From: an uncultured Bacteroidales bacterium
GTDB taxonomy: Bacteria > Bacteroidota > Bacteroidia > Bacteroidales > Bacteroidaceae
Reading direction: 5' to 3'
Length of the DNA: 64,000 bases
Assembly: GCA_902779165.1 (NCBI GenBank)
Contig: CACZAN010000013.1
Location: forward strand, 1 to 64,000
The position numbers were made by a program, and so were the translations under genes. The notes below the pieces were generated by a model. It saw only the letters and a list, made by a program, of their open reading frames with translations. It searched no databases and was not told where the DNA came from. How positions within the stretch are numbered: position 1 is the stretch's first letter; each line of letters starts with the position of its first letter. This document shows, in pieces, positions 24,985-37,100 of the stretch.

Positions 24985-27900
24985 ATGAAAAGGGAAGTAC
25001 TATTTATTTTTGCCCTGCTGTGCGCGGTCGCACAAGGGGCGTGGTCACAGAACGTGGTTAACCTTTCGACGTTGACCAGCGACTATGTGGCTCAGAACGG
25101 CGACGTACTGACGGGCACACTCGAGACTAATGGAAAAAATGCCATAAAAATGTCGATAGCTAATAATGCGCAGATTACACTCAGAAATGCAAATATTCTT
25201 TACGGTTATGATGCGGATATGCTAGGCCTCAAGTGCGAGGGTAATGCCACTATTTGGCTCGAGGGGGATAACAAAATAGTTGCTAGTCCAGGTGCTTGTT
25301 GCATACAGGCGGGTCCTGTAGGCACGACACTCACCATCAAGGGCACTGGTTCGCTCTATGCCACTGCGGCTGAGTATAACAGTGTTTATAGTTATAATGC
25401 ACCAGCAGCAATCGGCAGCCCATATAAGGGGAGTTGTGGCGATATCTCCATCGAAGGAGGTAACATTACGGCCTTAGGTGGGTTTACCGATGGATATAAA
25501 AACAGTGGTTGGTTGGGAGGTGCAGGTATTGGCGGCAGTTCTGGTAGTAATTGCGGTGACATCACCTTCAAGAATTGTACGGTCAAGGCAACGGGTGGTG
25601 AAAGAGCAGCCGGCATTGGCAAAGGCACTGCCTTCGAAGAAGGCACAGTCTTCGGTGCAGATGACATAGGTGGAAAGTGCGGTGTCATTACAATAGAAGA
25701 AGGTGCCGATATCACAGCCTACGGTGGTGGCAAAGCAGCCGGTATCGGCGGCTCCCAAGCTCTGCCTGGCTGTGAAACAAGAATCTATGCCGGCAGCGTC
25801 GTAAGAGCATACGGCGGTAAGTATGGTGCGGGCATCGGTGGTGGCATTGAAGCTGGTGGCGGCCCGCTGTGGATTCAGGGCGGCACCATCTATGCCTACG
25901 GCGGCACAGACGCTGCCGGCATAGGCGGCGGCGAAACCGGCAACAGCGGAGATATTGTCATCAACGGCGGTACCATCTATGCCTACGGCAACGGCTGGGG
26001 CGTAGGCATCGGCGCCGGCGAGGACGGCAACGTGAATGACGATTGGAGCTCTATCTCCATCAATGGCGGTACCATCCATGCCGAAGGTGGTGAGGATATA
26101 GGGCGTGCCATCGGCGGCGAGGACGAAGAAGACTACGATGCTAATGTGCTCAGCTTCGGCCCCGGCCTGTATGTTTACACTCCCTTGGGCTTAGGATTCC
26201 CAGATATACCTTTTTATAATTATGAGCGCAATTCAAATTTGCAGAGATGTAGAATCGTTGATATAAAGCCTTGTGAGCATCCCAATCAGGAATTGTCATA
26301 CGCCTATCTTAACGATGAAAAACATAGATTTTACTGTAAATGGTGCGGATTTATGGATGAGGCCCATACGCTGGAGTTGGACGCTCAAGATCAGTTCTCT
26401 TGCACCAAATGCAGTTATAGCGTAGAGCCGCAAACCGTTCATTTTTATGAAATGGTATATAATGAGGGTTCGCAAAAATACGAGTATCAGAAGGTGGCTT
26501 CGGAGTTCTTCAAGAATTCTTTAGTCCTGCCCGCACATCATGGCACCGTTCCTGCCGACCGCGTTTTCGCAAGATGGACAGGAGTTGAGCTCGATGCTAA
26601 TGACGACGGCATAGTGAAAGAAGATTCTTATCATCTGTGGCCTGCTGGCCAATATATTAGTACAGATGCTCCAGAAATAAGTATCAAGGCCCGCTACGTC
26701 AATAAGACGCTCGACCTCGCAACGGTTCGGAGCGATCAGACGGTCTATGACGGAGTGACAGTTACAGGCACGCTCAATACCGCCGACTATCCCGTGAAGA
26801 TCACGATAGCCGATGGTGCAACGGTGACGCTCAGCGGCATAAACATCAGCGGCGTGAACAACGCAAACTACAATTGGGCGGGCATCACCTGCGAGGGCAA
26901 TGCCACCATCATCCTTGCCGACGGAACGACAAACACCGTGAAGGGATTCTACGAGCAATACCCCGGCTTCTTTGTGCCCGCCTCCTCTATACTGACCATC
27001 GATGGCGAGGGTTCGCTGAACGCCAGCAGCAACGGCTTTGGCGCCGGCATCGGTGGCGGTTATTATGGTGATGCGTGTGGTATCATCAACATCAATGGTG
27101 GCAACATCACGGCAACAGGCGGTAGATATGCAGCCGGCATCGGCAGCAGTCATAATAATTCCTGCAGCCACATCATCATCAGCGGCGGCACCATCCATGC
27201 CACAGGTGGCAATAGTGCTGCTGGCATCGGCAGCGGATGGGGTGGTACCAATCAGGGCGATTTCTCTTCATGCGGCTTGATCTCCATCACCAACGGCGTG
27301 ACCAGCGTGACCGCCACGAAGGGCTCAGAAGACGCCCCCAACAGCATCGGCGCAGGTGATCATGGCACTTGTCTCAGCTCGGGCGTGGCCATCGGCAACA
27401 TGGTTGGTGTCGTCACACGGAGCCCCTATAACTATGTTCCCCTTACAGATGAGGCCGACAACAGCTCCAAGATTTCTGCTTTCGAGAACAATCCCAGCGA
27501 CGTGACACTTTATAGGCGCACGCTCTACAAGGACGGCGCATGGAACACGCTGTGCCTGCCGTTTGCCCTCAACAGCTTTGCAGGCACACCGCTCGAAGGA
27601 GCCATGGTGAAGACGCTTGAAAGCGCCAGCTTCAATGAAGAAAGCGGCGAGTTGACCCTGAACTTCACCGCGAACAACCAGACCGCCATCGAGGCCGGCA
27701 AGCCTTACATCGTGAAGTGGGCCAGCGGTGACAACATCGAGAGTCCTACGTTCACAAACGTGACCATCAGCACCACAACGCCCACCGACATCACGCCTAC
27801 TGGCGACGGCAGCGACGGCAGCGTCACCTTCAAGGGTACGTTCGGTCCCGTTGCCATCGGTGAGCGCGGCGACAACACCAAGCTCTATCTTGGTGGCGAT

Positions 27901-28179
27901 AACAAGCTTTACTGGCCCAATGGCGCGATGAGTATCAACAGCTTCCGTGCCTACTTCCAGCTGAACGACATTACAGCTGGCAACCCGTCAAGTAGTGGTG
28001 TCCGTGCCTTCGTATTGAACTTCGACGGCGAAGAGCAGACGGGCATAACGACCACAAATTACACGAATTTCTCGAATTCAGACAATGCGTGGTACACGCT
28101 CGACGGCAGGAAGTTCTCAGGCAAGCCGACTGCCAAGGGTTTATATATAAATAATGGTAAAAAGGTCGTGATCAAATAA
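24985..28179 (+). CDS. Secreted repeat protein with predicted beta-helix, 1064 residues
   Basis: A signal peptide (cut after AWSQ, residue 22) is followed by two blocks of repeats (about 30-400 and 580-800) with the pattern GG.I.A.GG..AAGIG(G/S), each turn about 20-25 residues, typical of extracellular beta-helix or Gly-rich adhesin folds. Between them, near residues 430-480, there are two CxxC pairs (YCKWC, SCTKC) that could bind zinc or form disulfides. A C-terminal region (about 840-1020) contains WNTLCLPFALNSFAGTPLEG, common in Bacteroidota surface proteins. The last residues (WYTLDGRKF...KGLYINNGKKVVIK) resemble a type IX sorting tail. No enzymatic motif is seen. It is followed after 16 bp by the giant protein gene. 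Confidence 0.7.
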   Translation: MKREVLFIFALLCAVAQGAWSQNVVNLSTLTSDYVAQNGDVLTGTLETNGKNAIKMSIANNAQITLRNANILYGYDADMLGLKCEGNATIWLEGDNKIVASPGACCIQAGPVGTTLTIKGTGSLYATAAEYNSVYSYNAPAAIGSPYKGSCGDISIEGGNITALGGFTDGYKNSGWLGGAGIGGSSGSNCGDITFKNCTVKATGGERAAGIGKGTAFEEGTVFGADDIGGKCGVITIEEGADITAYGGGKAAGIGGSQALPGCETRIYAGSVVRAYGGKYGAGIGGGIEAGGGPLWIQGGTIYAYGGTDAAGIGGGETGNSGDIVINGGTIYAYGNGWGVGIGAGEDGNVNDDWSSISINGGTIHAEGGEDIGRAIGGEDEEDYDANVLSFGPGLYVYTPLGLGFPDIPFYNYERNSNLQRCRIVDIKPCEHPNQELSYAYLNDEKHRFYCKWCGFMDEAHTLELDAQDQFSCTKCSYSVEPQTVHFYEMVYNEGSQKYEYQKVASEFFKNSLVLPAHHGTVPADRVFARWTGVELDANDDGIVKEDSYHLWPAGQYISTDAPEISIKARYVNKTLDLATVRSDQTVYDGVTVTGTLNTADYPVKITIADGATVTLSGINISGVNNANYNWAGITCEGNATIILADGTTNTVKGFYEQYPGFFVPASSILTIDGEGSLNASSNGFGAGIGGGYYGDACGIININGGNITATGGRYAAGIGSSHNNSCSHIIISGGTIHATGGNSAAGIGSGWGGTNQGDFSSCGLISITNGVTSVTATKGSEDAPNSIGAGDHGTCLSSGVAIGNMVGVVTRSPYNYVPLTDEADNSSKISAFENNPSDVTLYRRTLYKDGAWNTLCLPFALNSFAGTPLEGAMVKTLESASFNEESGELTLNFTANNQTAIEAGKPYIVKWASGDNIESPTFTNVTISTTTPTDITPTGDGSDGSVTFKGTFGPVAIGERGDNTKLYLGGDNKLYWPNGAMSINSFRAYFQLNDITAGNPSSSGVRAFVLNFDGEEQTGITTTNYTNFSNSDNAWYTLDGRKFSGKPTAKGLYINNGKKVVIK

Positions 28180-28195
28180 CATTCTTTTTATATCT

Positions 28196-31100
28196 ATGAG
28201 AAAGACAAACAATCAAACAAACCTCCTTGGGCGCCTGTTCCTGCTGGTGCTCCTGTTGAGTGTGAGCTTGAGTACCAAAGCAGACGATTACTTGGAGAAG
28301 GAATCCAACTACACCGCCATGCTTTGGGGTAATGACAAGTTGCAGATCAAGTTACCAACCCAAAATGACATCACCGGTGCGTTCAACCGAGGAGTCACCG
28401 ACGGCCGCGTCTATGTGACTATCGATGGGGGTGAGCGTCAGCTGTTGCTCTGGTGGGACTGTAACACACACTACTCTGACCTTAGTGCGGCCAAAGTTTT
28501 TCATGCCAACCAACCTGGACGATTCAACCTAATGGGTACCGCCTATGGTGTAAAGTCAGATATCACCAAGGATGACGGTACTGTCATGTATTTCCTAAAG
28601 CCCGATGCAGAAGATGGCGACCATTATACCACAACTGTAGAGTGGACCGTGCCACGCATATATCGCGGGCATCGTCTGAAGATAGAGGTGTGGTGCCAGA
28701 TTGATGATGCCACTTCAAGCTGGTTTATCCCCAAGGGTCAGAAGAATCCCAGCTCTTTTTATGTGATGGGCACGGTTGATATGCCTGAAGCCGGTGAAGC
28801 CAGTGTGACGCTCACAGATCCTATGCTGGCCACAGGGCGCGACCATGCAAATGAAATCATGTTAAGCTATAGCTTTGTCGTGAACAAAATCTATTCTGCA
28901 ACGCTCCATTATACCGATGCGGTGACGAACAAGCAATACACACAAACGCTTTCCACCAGCAAGAAGGTGGACTTTGCTTATCTCCCTGCCAACCGCCCCT
29001 GGAAGGATATCCACATCAAAGCTTCTGTCCTTGATGTGCAGACCAAGACCGATAATCCTAACGACAAAGTCGACATCGAATCTGAGAAATTTTCGAGCAG
29101 TATGCTACACCATCCGCGAGGACTGTCGGCGAAACTTGAAGAGAATGGCTTTGTGACACTGAACTGGCAGGTGGACGACCCCGATCAGGGAGACATCTAT
29201 GAGGGCGACTTCTTTGAGATTCAGCGCAATCTTATGGGTGCCACCGATGATGACGACCCCTATTGGAAAACAATTTCTATGGAGGTTTCGTATAAAAATA
29301 ACCAGAAGGACTATTCCTTTGTAGATGAGACGCTGATTGACCAGTATGAAGGCAAGGAGGTCACCTATCGTGTGCGCCGTTCTGTATCTTCGATGTGGCA
29401 GTGGATCAACTCTTCCACCTATGCGCAGTATTTAATGTCGGAGATTATCTACCTGCCCCGCATAGCCGGTGCAACTGTCAGTCGTACTAAGCAGTGGAAT
29501 GATGAGAGTCACATTGCAAAGTTCGACCTTTTGCTCTCCACTTCCGATGGATTAGTTGTGTACAACGACGAGGATTTGGAAGCAGCTCGTCAAAAGATTC
29601 TGGACGGGGAAATCGCTCAAGATAAGATTGTTATTCCAATCCGCAACGCAGCCGACTGGGATCGTTGTGCCAAGGCAGTTGAAATGAATATCAGAAAACC
29701 AAATATTGTATTGATGTACGATGTCAAGCTGACAAGAGACAGCAAGATGATCGGTAGCGAGAGCAGTCCTTTTGCAGGAACGTTTTACGGCAACGGCCAC
29801 ACGCTGGAAATAGATTTTTTTAATAAAGCAGACTACACGGCTCCTTTCCGCTACGTCGAGGATGCAACTATCAAGGACCTGCACATCACAGGTCGTATTG
29901 AATCTGAGTACAAATTCATGGGGGGTCTGATAGCCTGTGTCTATAACAGGTCTGGAAATCCCACGAAAATCTACAACTGTCGCAGCTCTGTCAGCATTGA
30001 AACCGATTACTCGGACGACACCTCCAGTGGCGGCTTCATCGGGCGTCAGATGTATGGTGAGCTTAATATCTTTTACTGCCTATTTGATGGTCGATTCTCC
30101 TTTACTCGGGGCTCATCTAATAAGAACCACAGTAATGGTGGATTCATTGGCTGGAAAGACGACACCTCCGATAGAGCATACATAAGAAACTGCCTCTTTG
30201 CTCCAATAGAAATCTCTACTGGTTATGATAATTGCGCCACCTTTTCACGAGCAAAAGACTTATCTTCTGTGACGCTTGTAAACTGTTATTATACCCAGAC
30301 TTATGGTTCAGAAACCAATGGTGCTAACGACTGTAATGGCGTTTCTGCCAAAGTGTTAGCTGGATATTTAAATGACTATGGTGTGTATTGGGAGATAAAA
30401 GACGACAAAGTAGTCCCTGTCGTGTCGGAACACTACCAATTACCCGTTGCCGTATGGGATCAGCGTGCTAAATTGAAACTTCGTATCAACATGCATGGCG
30501 AGAAGGGCGTGGAATCCACTATCGTTGATATCTCCGATAATGACGAAGCCATCAATCATCGCTTCTTTACGTATGAACTCTCGCGCAAGTGTGTCGACTA
30601 CTCGTTCGATCTGCTGCAGATACGCGGTTCATCGCCATTGAGCATTGTCGGCTACGACAAGGACACGCTGGTTGTCCACGTTTATAAATTTGAGGGCAAC
30701 AACACCGACTACAGCTTCAACAACATGAACCGCGTCGAGAATCTCAAATGGGAGAAGAAGCAGAGCTCTGTAGTCCTTACGTGGGATACCAGCGGCGGCG
30801 AGAGCGACTTCTACCGTGTACTGCGCCGTAAACATACGACTCAGGAAGATGCCGAATGGACCGATACCATTGCCACCAACCTGACGCTGCAGCAGTATGA
30901 GGATATCTCAACACAGATACAGGTGAACTACGACTACTGCGTGCAGAGCGTCCTCCAGTGCGAGGGCACGCACATCACGCAGGACATCTGTAGCAATGCT
31001 GCCTGCGAAACAACAGGTAAAATCGAGGGCTATATCCGTCTGGCCGACGGAACCTCGATGGGAGGCCAGACGGTGATTTGCGAACCTGTTGATATCCCTG

Positions 31101-34100
31101 GAACCAGTTCTGAATATAAGGTGATTTCTGACGATTCAGGATATTTCGTGTTCGATAAGCTGCCTATCTACTTCGGCCCAGACGGTAAGGTGCAGGGTGA
31201 ATACCATGTCTCCGTCATGACTTCTGGCAGCGGAGGAAAATACACCGGACCGAACGAGCAAGGCATCGTATCCTTCAACCGCAACGTCAACTGGAAGCAG
31301 GAATTCAACTTCTATATGGACACCTACTTCATCTATTCGGGTAACGTGTTCTACGACACCTCCAGCATCCCTGTGCCAGGTGTATCCTTCCTGCTCGACG
31401 GCAAACTCATGAATGATGCCAGCAACCAGTTGATTACCACCGATACGCAAGGAGCTTTCGCCCTGAGTATTCCACGCGGCGAACACAGCGTGCAGGCCGT
31501 GAAGGACGGACACACGTTTGCCAACAACGGTTACCTGCTGAATCCCGACGCCCGCGAGGGAGAGGACAAGACACGCTACAATTTCGTCAATAACGTGTCG
31601 AGCATTTATATCTGGGACTCCACCACAGTTGTGTTGCGCGGTCGTGTAGTGGGTGGCGACATCGAGGGCAGCAGACCGCTCGGCCACAGCCTCTCGACCA
31701 ACAACCTCGGCGACTCGCTGAAGATTGTGATGCAGCTCGAAGGCGACAATGCCTCATACATCTTCCGCGACCCCAAGAACGAAAGCCTGAGGAGCACCTC
31801 ATATAAGGTGGACTTCGGATCGGCTCATGCCGACACCACCCAAGTCACCAAGACGCGACGCTCCATCACCATACGTCCCGATGCCAAGACGGGCGAGTAC
31901 GAACTGAGGGTTCACCCCGCCAAGTACAAGATTACGGAAGTGTCGGCTCAGGGCTATGCCACCCTGTTCCAGAACGGACAGGTGGGCCAGACGCTCGACC
32001 TCACCTTCAATGTGGGGGGCGACACTTGCGAGTACAACCGCATCTATCATGCTATCCCCGATGTGGAGGTGACGCAGTACAATCCCACAGGCGAGAAATA
32101 CTTTGGTGTGAAGTGGCTTACCGCCCAGGACAACATCGGCAACAAATCGAATGTAAACCTGGTTTATTATACGAAGGTGACGCCCGAAGCCAAGGACAGC
32201 ATCGTGCACTACTCCTTCGGATATCCCGTATTCATGGCGGGTTCACCCTACGGCTTCATGCTGCAGGCTTGCGAGAAATACTACTGGAACAACGACCCAT
32301 CAAAAAAGGTCGATATCGTGAAGCTCGACCAGCGCGGCAAGATCATCATCAAGAATGCGCTGACCACTGACTCGAAGACGGCACAATGGGAGAGCGACCT
32401 CGACGAGGATGGCGGATGCGACTACATCTTCACACCCGACAATGCCACCTTCACCATGGAGGGTGACAATGCCCTGAAGACATTCGACATCACGCTGCTC
32501 TACGACGGCACATACTACGATGTCAAGCCATTCTACGGAAACATTCTGCGGGGCTACGTGATGGCAACCAAGGCCAAGCCCGAAGGCCGCAAGGCCATTG
32601 TGGCAGGAAAGCCACAGTTGTGGGATATCCTGCGCGACCCGCCAGGAGGCAGCAGCACATCTTACATCAAAGAAGGCTCCAAGCTTTCATATGGCTACTC
32701 CATCGACGTGACTGCTGCGGCAGGCTTCACCGTAAAGACAACAACCGGTACTGGCGTCGATTCCTACAAGGGCTATGTGCTTGCACCTAATGGATATGGT
32801 GGAACCACTGGTACATTGGATAAGTCGAAGTCGAAGACAGGCATTGACTTAAAGTTTGAATTCAACTTCGGACACTCATGGAACTGGTCCTACGGTATGG
32901 ACATCACCGAGCGTATCCAGACCAAGAGCGGACAGAAGTGGGTTGCCGGCAAGGCCGACCTCTTTATCGGTACCACCGAGAGTTTCATCGTTCAGGATGC
33001 CATAGCTGTACGCGTCGTTCCCGACAGTATGTATCAGATTGTGAAACTCCATGAGGGAGGTACATACGAGGCTGTTGACAATAATGGTCAAGTGGTCACC
33101 AAGGTGAAGGTTCCAGTCGGTACCACCAAGGTGCTGGCCCAGGGTACAGACGATACCGGCAAGCCCATCTATCTGGTTCGCGACGAGGTGATGTCCATGT
33201 CACCTACAGTGACTTCTACCTTCGTCCACTCGCAGCATTATATCGAGAACGAACTGCTGCCCGATTTGTTCAAGATTCGTAATTCGCTGATCCTGCCGAA
33301 GGGCACTGACGTGACAAAGGCCAAAGCACTGGCCGACAGCCGTGGCTATGCCACATATATCAGTAACGTGGATGCCGACGACAAGGCGTTTGGTGTGGAC
33401 TATACAGTGGTTCGTCCAAATAATGAGACAACAGGCGACAGCATCAAGGCCCTGAACCAGGAAATCCTGGCGTGGGTGGGCTTCCTTGCCAAGAACGAGG
33501 AGGAGAAGCTGAGCGTAGTTCCTACCGATTTGGTGAAACGCTACGACTTTGATGGTGCAGCAAACATCCAGTACAGCGAAAACTTTACGATGGGTAAGAC
33601 CATGTCGCGCTACCTGCGTTACCCGGGTGTGACAGGACTGGGTAATCTTTTTGCGGCAACAGGACCTCTGGCCATTATCATGAGTACCCTGGAAGAAAAA
33701 CTGAAAAAAGAGGGCGGTAGTATAAAAGCTGACCCTGTTCCATATATAGATTATAGTGACGTGTTTAAACATGGAATTGACTTAGAAGTCTCAGGCAGTA
33801 CCTGGGAAACCCAATGGGGTATTATTCTCAACATCAACGCCAGTGACAAATACAATTCATCGGAGAGCCATTCCAAGGAAGTGGGCTTCACACTGGCCGC
33901 ATCCAGCAAGTCCAGCCTGACGGTGGACGTCTATCGCACAGGAACAGAATATACGATAGACGAGAACACCAATTACTTCAACAAGATTACTCTGGAGACA
34001 CTGAGCAAGGTGCGCTATGGTACCCTGACACCGCCGATGATGACCTTTGCAAGCTTCACTAATGAGAAGGTGTATTCCAACTTCGTGTTCCGTACCATTG

Positions 34101-37100
34101 GCGGTGTGACCTGTCAGCCGTACGAGGGTGAGCGCGTGACAAAGTGGCATCAGCCCGGAATGGTGCTTGACGTGGCCACCATCCCTGCCGACAAGCCCAG
34201 AATATGGATTGAGCAGCCTGTGGTGAGCAATGTGCCGTTCGACGAGCCTGCTCGCTTTGTGCTGCACATGGCCAACGAGACCGACTATCCTGAGCGAGCC
34301 ACGCTGAAGTTCAACTACTTCCTGGAGGCTGGCAGTAATCCCAATGGTGCCAGAGTATGCGTGGACGGAGCGCCTCTCACAGGCGCCGGTGTGGATCTGG
34401 TGCTGTGGCCGGCCATCGGAAGCGACGGCAAGCACAATGTGTTTACCAAGGAGATTACCGTCTATCCCAGCAAGGCGTTCGACTATGAGGACATGGCCAT
34501 CTGTCTGATGGATCCCGAGGACAATTCACGTGTGTTCACACAGAAATTCTCGGCCCACTTCATCCCGACATCCGGCAAGGTGAAGGTGAGTGTGCCCAGC
34601 AACAACTGGGTGATAAACACCGAAAGCCCATTCGACGGCAAGCGCAAGGCTTACTACATGCCAGTACGCATAGAAGGCTTCGACGTGAACTGGCCCAACT
34701 TCGACCATATCGAACTGCAATACAAGCTCTCCACTCAGGGCGACAACGACTGGGTGAACGTATGCTCATACTATCAAGACAGGGAACTGCAGAAGAAAGC
34801 CAGCGGTGTCACCGATACGATACCAAGTTCGGGCGTCATCGTGGCTCCGTTCTATGGCGAGGTAGACCCGATAGAGCAATACTACGACATCCGTGCCGTG
34901 ACCTTCTGCCGCCATGCCGGCGGCTACCTGACGGGGGCCTCAGAGGTGCTGAAAGGCATCAAGGACACCCGCAGGCCGGAAACCTTTGGAACGCCCGAGC
35001 CTACCAATGGCATTTTGGGCATTGGCGACGACATCCTAATAAAGTTCTCGGAGCCTATTGCGGGCAACTACCTGCGTGGAATCAACAATTTCGAAGTGTT
35101 GGGTACGCTGATGAGCAACGACATCTCGACATCAACATCGCTGAGCTTCGATGGAAATGCCGTCGCCGGCACGCAGGGCGAACGTAACCTGATGGGTAAG
35201 AGCTTCACAGTGGATATCATGCTGAATCCGGCTATCGACCAGCGCGAGATGACCGTGTTCTCGCATGGCGGCGACGAGAAGGGGCTGCGCTTCGGAATTA
35301 CTGCCGACCGCAGGCTATCGGCTACCATCAACGGCGAGACGCTGGTATCAGACTCCATCGTGGCATTCAACAATATGCTGCATCAGGTGGCCTACGTGCT
35401 TGACCAAAGCGGCGAGACGACAACCGTGAAGTTCTACGACGGCAATACGCCTATCGGCAAAAAGGAACTGGCAGAACGCTATGAAGGCGCTACATCGGGC
35501 ATCATCTTAGGTGCGGACTTTGACTATTCAGAAGATTTACGTTATAAGGGCGAGATGCTGGAGTTCCGCCTATGGAACCGCGCTTTGACGGGCAGCGAAC
35601 TCTTGAGCTACGGCCAGAAAAAACTCTCGGGCTACGAGACGGGACTGCTGGACTACTACCCGATGAACGAAGGCGAAGGCAGCTGGGCCTACGACAAGGC
35701 TCCGGGAAGCATGGATCTCTGGCTGGCAGGCACCAGCTGGAAGCGTCCAGCCGGCATCTCAATGGAAATCAAGGGCGACAAAGGACTGTGCATAAAGCCA
35801 GACAAGTTCGTACGCAGCAAGAACCACGATTTCACCCTGACCTTCTGGTTCCACACGAACGACGAGAACGCCACTCTGTTCTCCAACGGCGAAGCCAATT
35901 ACGGTCAGGCCGACCAGCTCAATATCGGTATAAAAGACAGTATACTCTATGTGCGTTCGCAGGGCTTCGAGAGGAAAATATCGGCCTTTGTATCAGAAGG
36001 CAGCTGGCACCACTTCGCCATGACGGTGTCGCGTTCGCAGAACGTCAGCAACGTCTATGTGGACAAAAAGCTTGTCGAGTCATTCCCTGCTGACAGCGTG
36101 GGCGGTATCATGGGCAACGACATCACACTGGGTGCTACCTTTGTGGACAAGGGCAAGCATACCAACGTGATGAAGGGGCACATCGACGAATTGGGCCTGT
36201 TCTCAAGCGTACTGCCTGTGAACCTCATCAAGGAGTATTCGAACCACACGCCACTCGGCACCATGAGTGCGCTGCTGGCTTATCTGGATTTCGGACGCTC
36301 GGAGAAACTGGACAATAACCAGCAGCATCTTGAGCCGACAGGTATCAGCCTGAAACGCTACGTTGACTCGCTGGGTAAGTTAGAGGAACGCCGCGATACA
36401 CTGCTGTCCGATGAAGAGGTGAAGGCCTTGGCTGCGCGCGACTTCTATGCTCCGATGGTCAGCAACTCGCAGATGGATAACCTGCGGTACAGCTACGTGG
36501 CCAACGACAACGAGTTGTATGTCAATGTCAACGAGCCCGACTTCCTGATAGAGAAGACCAACATCTACGTCACCCTCAAGGAAATTCCTGATTTGCAGGG
36601 CAACCTGATGGCATCGCCCGTCACGCTGAACCTCTACGTGTATCGCAATCCGTTGCGCTGGGATGTGAAGCGCATCGAAAAGGATGTGCGCTATGGTGAG
36701 GGCGTGACCTTCGAGGCCACGGTGAAGAATCTGAGCGGTGTGACGCAGGACTTCAAGTTGGAAGATCTGCCGTTGTGGATCAACGCTTCACAGACACAAG
36801 GCGTACTTGATGCGCTGGACGAGCAGACCATCACATTCACCGTCAGCGACTATATTAATATAGGTACATACAACGAGCAGATAGCTCTTATTGGAGACAA
36901 TATGATGTCGGAACCGCTGCCTATCACGCTGCGTGTGCGTGGCGACGAACCTGACTGGACGGTTCCTGACCGCCTGAAAAAGAACAACCAGACAATGATG
37001 ATGGTGGCACGTGTGAAGATTGACGGTGTGGTGGCCAGCTCGAAGGAGGACATTCTGGCTGTGTTTGACGATAAACAGCAGGTTCTGGGTGTGGCTCATA